From: Eubacterium oxidoreducens
GTDB lineage: Bacteria > Bacillota > Clostridia > Lachnospirales > Lachnospiraceae
DNA: 64,000 nt
Assembly: GCF_900104415.1 (NCBI RefSeq)
Contig: NZ_FMXR01000015.1
Coordinates: 1-64,000 of the forward strand
Reading direction: 5' to 3'
Of the stretch, positions 52,714 to 63,312 are shown piece by piece. A program made the position numbers and the translations under genes. Position 1 is the first letter of the stretch; each line of letters starts with the position of its first letter. The notes beneath the pieces were generated by a model. It was not told the origin of the DNA and searched no databases. It saw only the letters and a program-made list of their open reading frames with translations.

Positions 52714-52730
52714 AAGGATGATTATAACAC

Positions 52731-52762
52731 AAAAAAATGAGCAGAGAACGAAATTCTCTGCC
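52731..52762 (-). terminator. Terminator after hppA
   Basis: GCAGAGAA pairs with TTCTCTGC and is followed by seven T on the minus strand, just before the folC -10 box. Confidence 0.88.
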
Positions 52763-52787
52763 CATACTTAGATTTCTTATGTAATTC

Positions 52788-54815
52788 TTAGAAGAACATA
52801 GAAAGGATACCCTGTCCTTGTGCACAAAGAAGGAATACCGGTGCAAATACCAATGATACGATTGTCATCAGTTTAATCAAGATGTTAATAGAAGGTCCTG
52901 AAGTATCCTTAAATGGATCACCTACAGTATCACCAACTACAGCAGCCTTATGAGGCTCACTACCTTTTCCACCATGATTTCCGGATTCAATAAACTTCTT
53001 AGCATTATCCCAAGCACCACCGGCATTAGCCATGAAGATAGCCATAAGTACACCGGTTACAAGAGCACCAGCTAAAAGTCCGCCAAGTGCATCAGTACCA
53101 AGGAAGATTCCGATTACGATTGGAACAACGATTGCAATAATACCCGGAAGAAGCATTTCTTTTAATGCAGCCTGTGTAGAAATTGATACACAAGTCTTGT
53201 AATCCGGTTTGCTTGTTCCCTCTAAGATACCCTTATCTTCACGGAACTGTCTTCTAACTTCCTCAATCATCTTGTATGCAGCTTTTGATACAGCCTGCAT
53301 TGTAATAGATGAGAACAGGAATGGAAGCATACCACCGATAAACAGACCAACTACAACGGTTGGCTGAAGGATATTGATCAAATCAAGTTCCACAACCTGT
53401 GCGTAAGATACGAACAAAGCAAGAGCTGTTAAAGCAGCAGATCCGATAGCGAATCCCTTACCGATAGCAGCTGTTGTGTTACCAACTGAGTCAAGCTTAT
53501 CTGTAATCTCACGAACACCTTCATCAAGTTCAGACATTTCTGCAATACCACCGGCATTGTCAGCGATTGGACCATAAGCATCGACAGCTACCGTAGAACC
53601 TGTTGTTGCAAGCATACCTACAGCTGCAAGAGCGATTCCGTAAAGTCCGGAGAACTTGTATGATACAAAGATTCCGATTGCAATTAAGATAATTGGAATA
53701 ACAGTAGATTCCATACCTACAGCAAGACCTGAAATAATATTGGTAGCAGATCCTGTTTCAGACTGGTCTGCAATCTTCTTAACATGCTTGTGTTCATCCG
53801 ATGTATAAACACCTGTAATCTTACCGATTAACACACCAACAATTAAGCCGGCAATGATAGCTCCACAGTAAGAGAATGAACCAAGAATTACTTTTGATAA
53901 GATAATAGCAAATACTACAACGATAATATTCGCAATATTAGTACCAAGGTCAAGAGACTTTTGTGGATTTACTCCATCCTTACCACGTACAAATGCGATA
54001 CCAAGGATAGATGCAAGAATACCGATACCAGCAAGAAGTAATGGGAATAATGCTCCTGCTACTGTTCCGCCAACGACATCCGTTACTCCTGTTGCTGCAG
54101 CAACACCAAGTGTTACAGCAGAGATAATAGATCCAACATATGACTCGAATAAGTCAGCACCCATACCTGCAACGTCACCTACGTTATCTCCTACGTTATC
54201 TGCGATAACAGCCGGGTTACGAGGATCGTCTTCCGGGATACCTGCTTCTACCTTACCTACAAGGTCAGCTCCAACGTCAGCAGCTTTTGTATAAATACCA
54301 CCACCAACACGTGCAAATAAAGCAACAGATGAAGCACCGAGTGAGAAACCTGTTAAGATTGATACATTACCTGTCAGGAAATAAATAACGCTGACACCGG
54401 CAAGTCCAAGACCTACCACGCAAAGACCCATAACTGCACCACCGCGGAATGCGATTGGAAGAGCCTTGCTCATTCCGCCATTCTCAGCAGCTCTTGCAGT
54501 TCTAACGTTTGCTCTAGTAGCAACGTTCATACCTGCATAACCTGCAAGAATAGAGAAAATCGATCCTACTACATAACAGATTGCAGTCGGCCATCCGATA
54601 AAGAGACCAATCAATACAAACAAGATAATAATAAATACAATTAAAATTTTGTACTCAGCTGTTAAGAAAGCCTGAGCACCTTCGTGAATAGCAGCGGCAA
54701 TTTCTTTCATACGATTGTTTCCTTCGTCCTGCTTCTTCACGGCTGCTGCCAGTGCAAGTGCGACCAGCAACGCGATAATACCAATAATTGGTATTAACCA
54801 TACTAATCCAGACAT
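52788..54815 (-). CDS. hppA: Membrane-bound proton/sodium pyrophosphatase
   Basis: 675 residues and about 16 membrane helices. The catalytic block is [20 protein letters not shown] with DNVGDNVGD, then the second acidic region [20 protein letters not shown] has alanine at the position linked with potassium dependence. It couples pyrophosphate hydrolysis to cation pumping. ATG after GGGAGG. Whether it pumps H+ or Na+ cannot be told from this. Confidence 0.95.
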   Translation of the reverse strand: MSGLVWLIPIIGIIALLVALALAAAVKKQDEGNNRMKEIAAAIHEGAQAFLTAEYKILIVFIIILFVLIGLFIGWPTAICYVVGSIFSILAGYAGMNVATRANVRTARAAENGGMSKALPIAFRGGAVMGLCVVGLGLAGVSVIYFLTGNVSILTGFSLGASSVALFARVGGGIYTKAADVGADLVGKVEAGIPEDDPRNPAVIADNVGDNVGDVAGMGADLFESYVGSIISAVTLGVAAATGVTDVVGGTVAGALFPLLLAGIGILASILGIAFVRGKDGVNPQKSLDLGTNIANIIVVVFAIILSKVILGSFSYCGAIIAGLIVGVLIGKITGVYTSDEHKHVKKIADQSETGSATNIISGLAVGMESTVIPIILIAIGIFVSYKFSGLYGIALAAVGMLATTGSTVAVDAYGPIADNAGGIAEMSELDEGVREITDKLDSVGNTTAAIGKGFAIGSAALTALALFVSYAQVVELDLINILQPTVVVGLFIGGMLPFLFSSITMQAVSKAAYKMIEEVRRQFREDKGILEGTSKPDYKTCVSISTQAALKEMLLPGIIAIVVPIVIGIFLGTDALGGLLAGALVTGVLMAIFMANAGGAWDNAKKFIESGNHGGKGSEPHKAAVVGDTVGDPFKDTSGPSINILIKLMTIVSLVFAPVFLLCAQGQGILSMFF

Positions 54816-54922
54816 TTGAACTTCCTCCCTAATCTTTTCATTTTTGGTTCGTTAATAGTCCACGAAATATCCTATCAAAACTATGTGGTTCTGTCAAGAT
54901 ATTTTCCTTTACTTTCCCCTAT

Positions 54923-57157
54923 TTAGTGCTTGGTTCCCTTCGTTGCACGAGAGGAAATCTTAAGGCGATTTAACGCTACTTGTTTTCCTCCGATTTCAAG
55001 CATCGGGGAGTCTCCTTCATATAACAGATGGCAATCCTTAACATAATCGCCATTATTTAATTTAATACCATGCACGCCGACTGCCGTTTTTTTCATCTCC
55101 GGTAGTTCTAAAAGCATGATACGAAGAAGCATATTTTTCGCAGTATGGTAAACGAGCGTTTCTCCGCCATAAACAATCTGTGCCATGACAAGCGAATCCT
55201 CTGCACCAAGTTTTGTCGCTGCAGTCTGTTTTTTCGAAACATCAAACTGCTCTCCTTCTACAACCTTGGACATACCGCTTTGTGTGACAAATACGACTTT
55301 GTGTTTTTTGACTTCTTCCAATGCGAAGACAGACACTATGTTCTCACTTTCTGAATCGTACTTACTCACATTATCAATTGGTGTTCCTTTTTCACGGAAC
55401 TTTCCGAACGGAAGGTCTAGCACTTTTATTAAATGTAGCTGACCTGTATTGGTAAACAGACAAATCTTGTCTGTATTCTTACATGAAACAATATGTTTAT
55501 TTTCTGCATCTGCAGCATCCTTATTTCGCTCGTAAGTTGCCTGATCAACCGTTCTGACATAACCAAATCGATCCATCAACATAACGACATCCATCTCTTC
55601 AATCTTCTTTTCTTCAAAGACGATTTCTGCTGCATTTTCAATGCTTGTCTTACGGTCGGTGCCGTATTCTTTTTTAACGTGATCGAGTTCTTTCATGATC
55701 ACCTTCGCCATAGATGTACGATGCTCTAAAATATCGGAATACGTATTGATATTCTCAATGGTCTGATCATGTTCCTTAATCAGTGCTTCAATCTCAAGAC
55801 CAACGAGTTTGGATAAACGAAGTTCTAAGATTGCCTGTGCCTGTCTTTCGGTAAAGCAAAGCTGTTCTGCCATCATTCTCGAACTTGCGCTCTTAAAATC
55901 AATCCCTTCGCTTTCTCCCGTCATCAGACATTTTTTCGCCATCTTAACGGTCTTTGATCCGCGAATAATTTCGATAATCAGATCAATGATATTGCAGGCC
56001 TTCATAAGACCTTCTTGTATTTCTTGTTTATCACGTTCTTTAGCAAGCAGATTCGTATACTTACGTGTTGCCAGCTCATATTGGAAATTCACATGATGCC
56101 GAATCACACTGACAATCCCCATTGTCTCAGGCTTACCGTCTGCCACTGCAAGCATATTTACACCAAAGGTATCTTCAAGTCTCGTCTTTTTATAAAGCAT
56201 GTTCTTGAGATTTTCCACATCCGCGCCGCGCTTTAACTCGATGACAATTCGAATTCCTTCTTTGGAAGACTGATTCGAGATATCAACAATATCTGCTGTC
56301 TTTTTATTTTCCACAAGAGAACCGACATCATTTAAGAATTTACCGATATTGGCTCCCACCATGGTATATGGAATCTCGGTAATGACAAGCAGCTGCTTGC
56401 CTCCCTTTCCCTTTTCCACTTCGACCTTACCGCGAATCTTTACTTTACCGCTTCCGGTCTCATAGATATTTTGCAACTCGTCTTTATTGACAACAATTCC
56501 ACCGGTCGGAAAATCCGGTCCCGGAATAAACTTCATCATCTCTTCCGTCGTAATGGACGGATTTTTCATATAGGCTTTCACACCGTCAATAACTTCTGCA
56601 AGGTTATGCGGTGGAATATTGGTTGCCATACCAACGGCAATACCTTCTGCTCCGTTGATTAGCAGATTTGGCACTTTGACAGGAAGTACCTCCGGCTCCT
56701 TTTCTGTCTCATCAAAGTTCGGAACAAAGTCCACAACATCCTTATCCAAATCTGCCAGATACACTTCCTGCGTTACTTTTTCAAGACGCGCTTCGGTATA
56801 TCGCATTGCCGCTGCTCCGTCACCTTCTATGGAACCAAAGTTTCCGTGTCCGTCTACGAGCGGCAGTCCTCTTTTAAACTCCTGCGCCATAACAACCAGC
56901 GCATCATAGATGGAAGAATCGCCATGCGGGTGATATTTACCCATGGTATCACCAACGATACGAGCACATTTACGATATGGCTTGTCGTAACGAATCCCAA
57001 GTTCTTGCATATCGTAAAGCGTTCTTCTTTGAACTGGTTTTAGACCGTCTCTGACATCCGGAAGCGCTCTTGACACAATGACACTCATAGCATAATCGAT
57101 ATAGGATTTTTGCATTAGGTCCGAATACTCTGTACGAATTAACTGTTCTTCACTCAT
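54923..57157 (-). CDS. Type IIA topoisomerase subunit A (ParC/GyrA-like)
   Basis: 744 residues. Active tyrosine in [10 protein letters not shown], drug-target region [20 protein letters not shown] and the winged-helix domain are intact. The C-terminal propeller lacks a clear GyrA box (QRRGGKG), so it is more like topoisomerase IV ParC or a second-type gyrase than standard GyrA. ATG after AGGAGG. Adjacent to its B subunit (15 bases). Unlinks or supercoils DNA. Confidence 0.88.
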   Translation of the reverse strand: MSEEQLIRTEYSDLMQKSYIDYAMSVIVSRALPDVRDGLKPVQRRTLYDMQELGIRYDKPYRKCARIVGDTMGKYHPHGDSSIYDALVVMAQEFKRGLPLVDGHGNFGSIEGDGAAAMRYTEARLEKVTQEVYLADLDKDVVDFVPNFDETEKEPEVLPVKVPNLLINGAEGIAVGMATNIPPHNLAEVIDGVKAYMKNPSITTEEMMKFIPGPDFPTGGIVVNKDELQNIYETGSGKVKIRGKVEVEKGKGGKQLLVITEIPYTMVGANIGKFLNDVGSLVENKKTADIVDISNQSSKEGIRIVIELKRGADVENLKNMLYKKTRLEDTFGVNMLAVADGKPETMGIVSVIRHHVNFQYELATRKYTNLLAKERDKQEIQEGLMKACNIIDLIIEIIRGSKTVKMAKKCLMTGESEGIDFKSASSRMMAEQLCFTERQAQAILELRLSKLVGLEIEALIKEHDQTIENINTYSDILEHRTSMAKVIMKELDHVKKEYGTDRKTSIENAAEIVFEEKKIEEMDVVMLMDRFGYVRTVDQATYERNKDAADAENKHIVSCKNTDKICLFTNTGQLHLIKVLDLPFGKFREKGTPIDNVSKYDSESENIVSVFALEEVKKHKVVFVTQSGMSKVVEGEQFDVSKKQTAATKLGAEDSLVMAQIVYGGETLVYHTAKNMLLRIMLLELPEMKKTAVGVHGIKLNNGDYVKDCHLLYEGDSPMLEIGGKQVALNRLKISSRATKGTKH

Positions 57158-57171
57158 CTTGTCCTAACCTC

Positions 57172-59094
57172 CTAGATATCCAGCTCTGCATCAAGTGCAT
57201 GGTCATAGATAAATTTCTTTCTCGGCGGAACTTCCGTTCCCATCAGCATTGCCGTTACATCTGACGCCATACGTGCATCCTCAATCTCAATCTTTTTGAG
57301 GAGTCGACGCTCCGGATCAAGCGTTGTCTCCCACAATTGCTTGGCATCCATCTCACCTAATCCTTTATATCTTTGCAGAGTAAACTTGCCTTTATGCGTT
57401 TTACGATACTTTTCCAGTGCCGCATCGTCATACAGATATTCTTCTTCTCCCTTATCCGGCATAGCCTTATAAAGCGGTGGCATTGCCACATAAACATGCC
57501 CCTCAAATATAAGTTCCGGCATGAACCGGTAAAACAGCGTCAAAAGAAGCGTAGAGATATGAGCACCGTCTACGTCCGCATCCGCCATGATAATAATCTT
57601 GTTATAACGAAGCTTTGTGATATCAAAATCATTACCAAAACCTTCTGAAAATCCACAGCCAAATGCATTAATCATTGTCTTAATCTCTGCATTTGCAAGG
57701 ACTTTATCGATACTTGCCTTTTCTACATTTAATATCTTACCTCGAATTGGAAGTATCGCCTGGTAGTTTCTATTTCTTGCCGTCTTGGCAGAACCTCCTG
57801 CCGAGTCTCCCTCGACAATGAATATCTCACACTTGGAAGCGTCTCTGCTCTCACAGTTCGCAAGCTTTCCATTGGAATCAAAAGAAAATTTCTGCTTTTG
57901 AAGCAGATTTGTTCTGGCTTTTTCTTCTGTCTTACGAATCTTGGCTGCTTTTTCAGCACAGCCAATTACCGTCTTAAGCTGCTCTAAATGCTTGTCAAAA
58001 TACAGCTGAATCTCATCTCCGGTTACCTTACCGGTCACACGGGCCGCATCCTGGTTGTCGAGTTTTGTCTTTGTCTGTCCTTCAAATCTGGGATCCGGAT
58101 GCTTCACAGAGATTACCGCCGTCATACCATTTCGCACATCAGCACCGGTAAAGTTGGCATCCTTTTCTTTTAAGATTCCAAGTTCTCTGGCATACGCATT
58201 AATGACACTCGTAAATGTCGTCTTAAATCCGGTCAGATGTGCCCCGCCTTCCGCATTGTAGATGTTATTACAAAAACCAAGGACATTCTCATGAAATTCA
58301 TCGGTGTACTGAAAGGCAACTTCTACGCCAATGTTATCTGCTTCTCCCGAAAAGTAAATAACATCATGAAGCACATGCGAATTCTTATTTACGTCCTTTA
58401 CAAATCCGACAATTCCTTCTTCTTCATGAAATGTCATTTCAATCGGTTCGTCTCCCCGCAGATCCGTATACTGAATGGTAAGACGCGGATTCAAATAAGC
58501 GGTCTCATGAAGACGCGAGATAATCTCATCTTCTTTGAATCTTGTTTTCTCAAAAATCGTAGGATCCGGCAAAAATGTTATTTTCGTCCCATGCTTTTTC
58601 GTCTTTCCGATTACCGGCAACAATCCTTTCACAAGCTCCTCTGTCGGATGGCCTTGCTCATATCTGTCATGATGAATCTTACCATCTCTGCTGATTTCAA
58701 CATCCATATATGTAGACAGTGCATTTACCACAGAAGAACCGACGCCATGCAATCCACCGGACGTTTTATATACAGAATCATCAAACTTGCCGCCTGCATG
58801 AAGTGTAGAAAAAACAATTCTTGCAGCCGACACACCTTTTTCATGCATTCCAACCGGAATACCTCGTCCGTTATCTTCCACCGTACAAGAACCATCAGCA
58901 TTCAACGTTACCTGAATCAAATCGCACTCCCCGGCAAGATGTTCATCCACTGAGTTATCTACGATTTCATATACCAAATGATTTAATCCTTTTCTCGAAA
59001 CGCTTCCGATATACATTCCCGGACGTTTTCGAACCGCTTCAAGGCCTTCAAGTATCGAAATACTGCTTTCATCATATGTTACTTTCTTTGCCAA
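57172..59094 (-). CDS. Type IIA topoisomerase subunit B (ParE/GyrB-like)
   Basis: 640 residues. GHKL ATPase with EIVDNSVDEHLAGECD and GRGIPVGMHEKG, the transducer, and the Toprim EGDSAGGSAKTARNRNYQAIL and DADVDGAHIS. Start is TTG at 59,092-59,094, preceded by GGAGGG. Its length (about 640) fits GyrB/ParE without inserts. Forms the enzyme with the next gene. Confidence 0.9.
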   Translation of the reverse strand: MAKKVTYDESSISILEGLEAVRKRPGMYIGSVSRKGLNHLVYEIVDNSVDEHLAGECDLIQVTLNADGSCTVEDNGRGIPVGMHEKGVSAARIVFSTLHAGGKFDDSVYKTSGGLHGVGSSVVNALSTYMDVEISRDGKIHHDRYEQGHPTEELVKGLLPVIGKTKKHGTKITFLPDPTIFEKTRFKEDEIISRLHETAYLNPRLTIQYTDLRGDEPIEMTFHEEEGIVGFVKDVNKNSHVLHDVIYFSGEADNIGVEVAFQYTDEFHENVLGFCNNIYNAEGGAHLTGFKTTFTSVINAYARELGILKEKDANFTGADVRNGMTAVISVKHPDPRFEGQTKTKLDNQDAARVTGKVTGDEIQLYFDKHLEQLKTVIGCAEKAAKIRKTEEKARTNLLQKQKFSFDSNGKLANCESRDASKCEIFIVEGDSAGGSAKTARNRNYQAILPIRGKILNVEKASIDKVLANAEIKTMINAFGCGFSEGFGNDFDITKLRYNKIIIMADADVDGAHISTLLLTLFYRFMPELIFEGHVYVAMPPLYKAMPDKGEEEYLYDDAALEKYRKTHKGKFTLQRYKGLGEMDAKQLWETTLDPERRLLKKIEIEDARMASDVTAMLMGTEVPPRKKFIYDHALDAELDI

Positions 59095-59114
59095 TTTCTA
59101 CTCACCCTCCGATA

Positions 59115-59552
59115 CTACTGCTTTCCTGTACTTCCAAAACCGCCACGGTTTTCATTTCCAAGATGCTCCACCTCGTCAAATGTAATTTTCGGCTGGTTTT
59201 CAATGATTCTAAACTGACAAATTCGATCGCCTACATGAATCTGCGCATCTCGCGTAGCATACACCGGCATTCTCCACATATCTTCATCACCGCAATAAGA
59301 ACCATCAATAATTCCACAGCTATTCGTCTGAATGATTCCAAAATTCTTAAATGTAGAACTACGCGGAACCAAATGTGCTTCATATCCTGCCGGAAGCTCC
59401 ATCGCCACTCCAAGCGAAATCAATTTAAATTCACCTTTTTTTAGTGTCACGTCCTCGCTTGCACGAAGATCAATCCAATCAGACTTTCCATCAATGTAAG
59501 TCAACTTTTCTATCTTATCCGTAAAATACTTAATCCGTATTGTTTTTTCCAT
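59115..59552 (-). CDS. dut: dUTP diphosphatase, trimeric type
   Basis: About 145 residues. The five motifs are visible: [45 protein letters not shown] and RGGFGSTG. It removes dUTP and makes dUMP. I chose ATG at 59,550-59,552 after AGGAG rather than an earlier start. Confidence 0.93.
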   Translation of the reverse strand: MEKTIRIKYFTDKIEKLTYIDGKSDWIDLRASEDVTLKKGEFKLISLGVAMELPAGYEAHLVPRSSTFKNFGIIQTNSCGIIDGSYCGDEDMWRMPVYATRDAQIHVGDRICQFRIIENQPKITFDEVEHLGNENRGGFGSTGKQ

Positions 59553-59669
59553 CCAAAAACTCCTATTCATATATCTTGAATTATCTGACAACTCGCACAC
59601 CATATCTAGTGTGAGTTCTCGCACTATCGTACCATTTCAGTTTTTTTCCGTCAAGTATCGCACAATTAA

Positions 59670-59703
59670 AAAGAAGAAATGACTAAATCATTCCTTCCTT
59701 TTT
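59670..59703 (-). terminator. Terminator at the end of the EAL gene
   Basis: GGAATGA pairs with TCATTTC around TTTAG, with AAAAAGGAAG and CTTCTTTTT on either side. It covers the stop codon. Confidence 0.65.
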
Positions 59704-61463
59704 GTATTTTTTCGTTTTTCAGTATTTGTTTTCTTTCGCTCTGTCTCTTTTTTCTTTATTTCTGATCTTTTCTTATTGAGCTGTCTGTTATACTTCTCAA
59801 TCCATTTAAGAATTTCCTCTTTCACAATCGGCTCTGAATATAAAAATCCCTGCAATGAAGTGGTATAAAAATGTGAAGTCACATAATCTCTAACTGCTTT
59901 CGCTTCAATTCCTTCTATACACACATCCATCTTCATCTCTCTAGCACATTCCGTTAAAGCCCTTAACAAAATCTGCTTAGCTTCTTCTTTTTGAATATTC
60001 TCAACAAAACTGCGATCAATCTTCACCTGATCGATTGGCAATTCAAAAAGCAAATTGATTGCCGCATATCCGGTTCCGAAATCATCAAGCGAAACCTGCA
60101 TTCCATAAGATCTAAGAAAAATGATTTGATTTCTTAAGAAATTCAAATCCAGCACTTTACAGCGTTCTGTAAGTTCTAAGCGAAGATGTTCCGGCGGGAA
60201 TCCGGTTTCTTTTAAAATCCCTAATAACCGCTCATTAAATTCGTCTCTTTGAAGCTGCGTGTATGTCAAATTGATATTTACGATAAAATTCGGATTCTCA
60301 AGTGCCAACTCCTTCATATCAAGAAGCGCTGTTTTGATGATCCAATTGCCCAGTTCAAAGAATACCGGATCTTGCTCCAACCAATCGATAAACATTCCCG
60401 GTGCAACGACACCATATCCCTCATCATGCCATCGAATGAGCGTTTCAACTCCGCATATTTCCTGTGTCTGCGTATCAATAATCGGCTGGTAACAAAGATA
60501 AAATCCATCGCATCCCTTTTCTGCGCCGATTCTTACCTCATTAAGAAGACCTAACAGTCTTTGATTGGTTGTAAAACTTTCATTCTTAAAGACATTCAGC
60601 TCCGGAATAAATTCTTCCTTTGCCTTAGCAAGCGCATATAATGCACTCATAAAAATCGTGTTCACATCAATCGTCGGATCATCTACAACAACCATTCCAC
60701 CATTTATTTCAAGCGTCACCTTGTTGTATTCAATTTCAATTCCGCTCTTTAGATGTTCCCTCAATCGAAAATAAAAATCACTAATTGACTTTTGTGAATG
60801 CTTTTTCATATCCCAAAGCATCACAATTTTCGTTCCGGCATTACGAAATGTGTTTTCATTACCACATATTGACTTGCAATAATCTGCAATGTATTTCAAC
60901 ACATGATTTCCAACCTTTACGCCATACATATTATTCACGTAAAAGAAATTGCGAATTCCAATAACCATCAGAAAAAATGGTCGATTCATGGATTGATACA
61001 ATTGAAGTTTTGCAAACAACGAACTTCTCGTAAACAATCCGGTTGTCGGATCAACCGCATCATTTCTCTCATGGTTAAAAATATGTCCAGCAATAAACAA
61101 CGGTCTGCCTTTTTCATCATAGATCATATCCGCCTTAGTCGAACAGGTTTCATATTCACCATTCTTATTTCTAAGCCGGTACAATACATCAAAATATTCT
61201 TCTCCGTCTTCAAGAAATTGCTCCAATGCTTTTTTATAATAAGCAAGGTCATCCGGATAGATATGTTCCTCAAATTCAGCTGTCGCTTCAACAACTCTAG
61301 TATTCTTGTTAATACGATGAAAGCCAAAATACTCAGCCGTTTCCTCTGACACATATACTTCATCATCTTCAAAGTCCATCCAGAAAGAAAACAATCCTTC
61401 ATTAACACTTGACCGCATTCCGAAAATACCGTCAAAATATTGTGCTTTTTTTTCGTTATTCAA
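59688..61463 (-). CDS. PAS / degenerate GGDEF / EAL protein
   Basis: 591 residues. An N-terminal PAS-like domain (to about 135) is followed by a GGDEF-like domain whose active motif is lost (FRNAGTKIVML in place of GGDEF). The EAL domain has ETLIRWHD, NLTYTQL, ELTER, DDFGTGYAA, KIDRSF and EGIE, so a c-di-GMP phosphodiesterase is likely although EAL reads ETL. The tail is very basic (KKRSEIKKKETERKK). TTG start at 61,461-61,463 after GGGGG. Confidence 0.87.
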   Translation of the reverse strand: MNNEKKAQYFDGIFGMRSSVNEGLFSFWMDFEDDEVYVSEETAEYFGFHRINKNTRVVEATAEFEEHIYPDDLAYYKKALEQFLEDGEEYFDVLYRLRNKNGEYETCSTKADMIYDEKGRPLFIAGHIFNHERNDAVDPTTGLFTRSSLFAKLQLYQSMNRPFFLMVIGIRNFFYVNNMYGVKVGNHVLKYIADYCKSICGNENTFRNAGTKIVMLWDMKKHSQKSISDFYFRLREHLKSGIEIEYNKVTLEINGGMVVVDDPTIDVNTIFMSALYALAKAKEEFIPELNVFKNESFTTNQRLLGLLNEVRIGAEKGCDGFYLCYQPIIDTQTQEICGVETLIRWHDEGYGVVAPGMFIDWLEQDPVFFELGNWIIKTALLDMKELALENPNFIVNINLTYTQLQRDEFNERLLGILKETGFPPEHLRLELTERCKVLDLNFLRNQIIFLRSYGMQVSLDDFGTGYAAINLLFELPIDQVKIDRSFVENIQKEEAKQILLRALTECAREMKMDVCIEGIEAKAVRDYVTSHFYTTSLQGFLYSEPIVKEEILKWIEKYNRQLNKKRSEIKKKETERKKTNTEKRKNTKRKE

Positions 61464-61542
61464 TATTAGCCCCCAAAATAATGTACCCTAAGAGGCACGT
61501 AGTTCACTTAATATTATCACACAACGTTTATGTTCATGCAAT

Positions 61543-61592
61543 AAAAAAAGTCCGAAAATTCGCGAATTTAACTCACGCCTTTCGGGCTTTTT
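61543..61592. terminator. Bidirectional terminator
   Basis: AAAGTCCGAAA pairs with TTTCGGGCTTT across a 22-base loop, with A and T runs on both sides. It separates gpsA from the EAL gene. Confidence 0.85.
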
Positions 61593-61631
61593 AGTACTTC
61601 TTCTCTATTTTTCCGGATGTTTTGTCATATT

Positions 61632-62648
61632 TTAGTCGTTTTTCCAGCACAATTTGTCGCTTTCTGCCTTTTTTTCACGCATCATTAAATTTTGCACACC
61701 ATCTTTTGCAGAAACATTTTCAAACAACACCCGATTAACTTCTTCCGTGATTGGAAGTTCTACCTGATATTTCTTACCAAGTGCAAGTGCCGCTTTTGCG
61801 CTGTACACACCTTCCACTACCATCTGCACCTCGTCCATGGCCTCCTGTCTGGATTTGCCCTGTCCCATAAGCACGCCGGCCTTACGATTTCGGCTATGTA
61901 CACTAGCACAAGTAACAATCAAATCTCCAATACCAGACAAGCCCGATAACGTCTCCGCTTTCGCTCCCATCTTAATTCCTAATGCCGTAATTTCCGCAAT
62001 TCCCCTGGTAATCAACGCCGCCTTGGTATTATCTCCAAATCCCATACCATCAGCCATTCCCGCTGCTAACGCTATTACATTCTTAAGCGATCCACCAAGT
62101 TCAATTCCAAGCACATCCGGACTGGTATAAACACGAAATACTGCATTCATAAAATAAGATTGTATCTTTTCCGCCGTTGCCTTTTTCTTTGCTCCGGCAA
62201 CTACAGTTGTCGGAAGTGCTCGTCCCACTTCTTCTGCATGGGACGGACCAGATAATACACCAACAACAGCCTGATTGATTTCCTGTTCTATAATATCAAC
62301 CATAGGCATCAAGGTGCTTTCCTCTATTCCTTTTGCTACATTAACCAGCAACTGACCTTCTGCCACATATGGTGCTGCGCTATGTGCGGTAGAACGGATA
62401 AATGATGATGGGACTGCAAATACAACCATTTCTTTGCCTACAATAGCTTCCTCTATATTCGAAGTATATGTAATATCATCCGAAAGCTTCACGCCCGGCA
62501 GTTTCGTCTTATGCTCATGATGCGTCCTAAGCATTTCCACTTCATCTTCTATAATCGACCAGACTTTCACCTTATGACCGTTCGATGCCAGGACTGTCGC
62601 AAGTGCAATTCCCCAACTTCCTGCCCCAAGTATTCCAAGATCTGCCAT
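61632..62648 (-). CDS. gpsA: Glycerol-3-phosphate dehydrogenase (NAD(P)+)
   Basis: 338 residues. Rossmann GAGSWGIALATVLA, NVAKGIE, LSGPSHAEEV, and the lysine in ELGGSLKNVIALAAG are all present. It makes sn-glycerol-3-phosphate for phospholipids and sits directly after plsY, its metabolic user. ATG after AAGGAG. Confidence 0.96.
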   Translation of the reverse strand: MADLGILGAGSWGIALATVLASNGHKVKVWSIIEDEVEMLRTHHEHKTKLPGVKLSDDITYTSNIEEAIVGKEMVVFAVPSSFIRSTAHSAAPYVAEGQLLVNVAKGIEESTLMPMVDIIEQEINQAVVGVLSGPSHAEEVGRALPTTVVAGAKKKATAEKIQSYFMNAVFRVYTSPDVLGIELGGSLKNVIALAAGMADGMGFGDNTKAALITRGIAEITALGIKMGAKAETLSGLSGIGDLIVTCASVHSRNRKAGVLMGQGKSRQEAMDEVQMVVEGVYSAKAALALGKKYQVELPITEEVNRVLFENVSAKDGVQNLMMREKKAESDKLCWKND

Positions 62649-62650
62649 AT

Positions 62651-63310
62651 CTATTCTCCTTTATCCTTTTTATGTAATGAAAATTTATTTTCAGTTCCAT
62701 TCTTTAGACGAATTATATTCGCTTTATGTCTAGCGATACCCAAAATCATAAATATCGCTCCCAAGATATACATTTCAATCAGTAAAGAATCGTATTCTAC
62801 ATGAAAAAATCCAAGTTGTCCATAAATGATTAATTGAACAAAAAATGAAATCAAGATTGCCATCGACCCTACTGATACATAACGCGTAATGATTACTATG
62901 ACAAAAAACAACCCTATACACACCGGTATCATTGGCGGGAAAAAAGCAATCAACACGCCTGCTGTACAGGCAATTCCCTTTCCGCCCTTAAACTTAAAAT
63001 AAAACGGGAAATTATGTCCCAGTACTGCTCCAAGTCCGGCATACAATTGTAGATCCTTTACCATGCCAGGCTGTGATTCCCGAAAAGCCAGATAAATTAT
63101 AAGGATGGCAATGATTGCTTTTCCTGCATCTCCGATAAACGTAATTGCTCCGGCCTTTAATCCGAGAGTTCTAAGAGCGTTCGTCATACCAACATTTCCA
63201 CTCCCATGTTCTCTGATATCTATATGATTGGCTTTTCCAAATATATATCCCGTTGGAAAAAGCCCCAGCGCATAGCCAATTACTATACTGATTATTCTCA
63301 GCGTTATCAA
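62651..63310 (-). CDS. plsY: Glycerol-3-phosphate acyltransferase, PlsY type
   Basis: 219 residues, about six membrane helices. GSGNVGMTNALRTLG and KGGKGIACTAGV loops are the PlsY motifs. It acylates glycerol-3-phosphate from acyl-phosphate. Start is TTG at 63,308-63,310 after AGGAAGAG, two bases after the der stop. Confidence 0.94.
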   Translation of the reverse strand: MITLRIISIVIGYALGLFPTGYIFGKANHIDIREHGSGNVGMTNALRTLGLKAGAITFIGDAGKAIIAILIIYLAFRESQPGMVKDLQLYAGLGAVLGHNFPFYFKFKGGKGIACTAGVLIAFFPPMIPVCIGLFFVIVIITRYVSVGSMAILISFFVQLIIYGQLGFFHVEYDSLLIEMYILGAIFMILGIARHKANIIRLKNGTENKFSLHKKDKGE

Positions 63311-63312
63311 GT

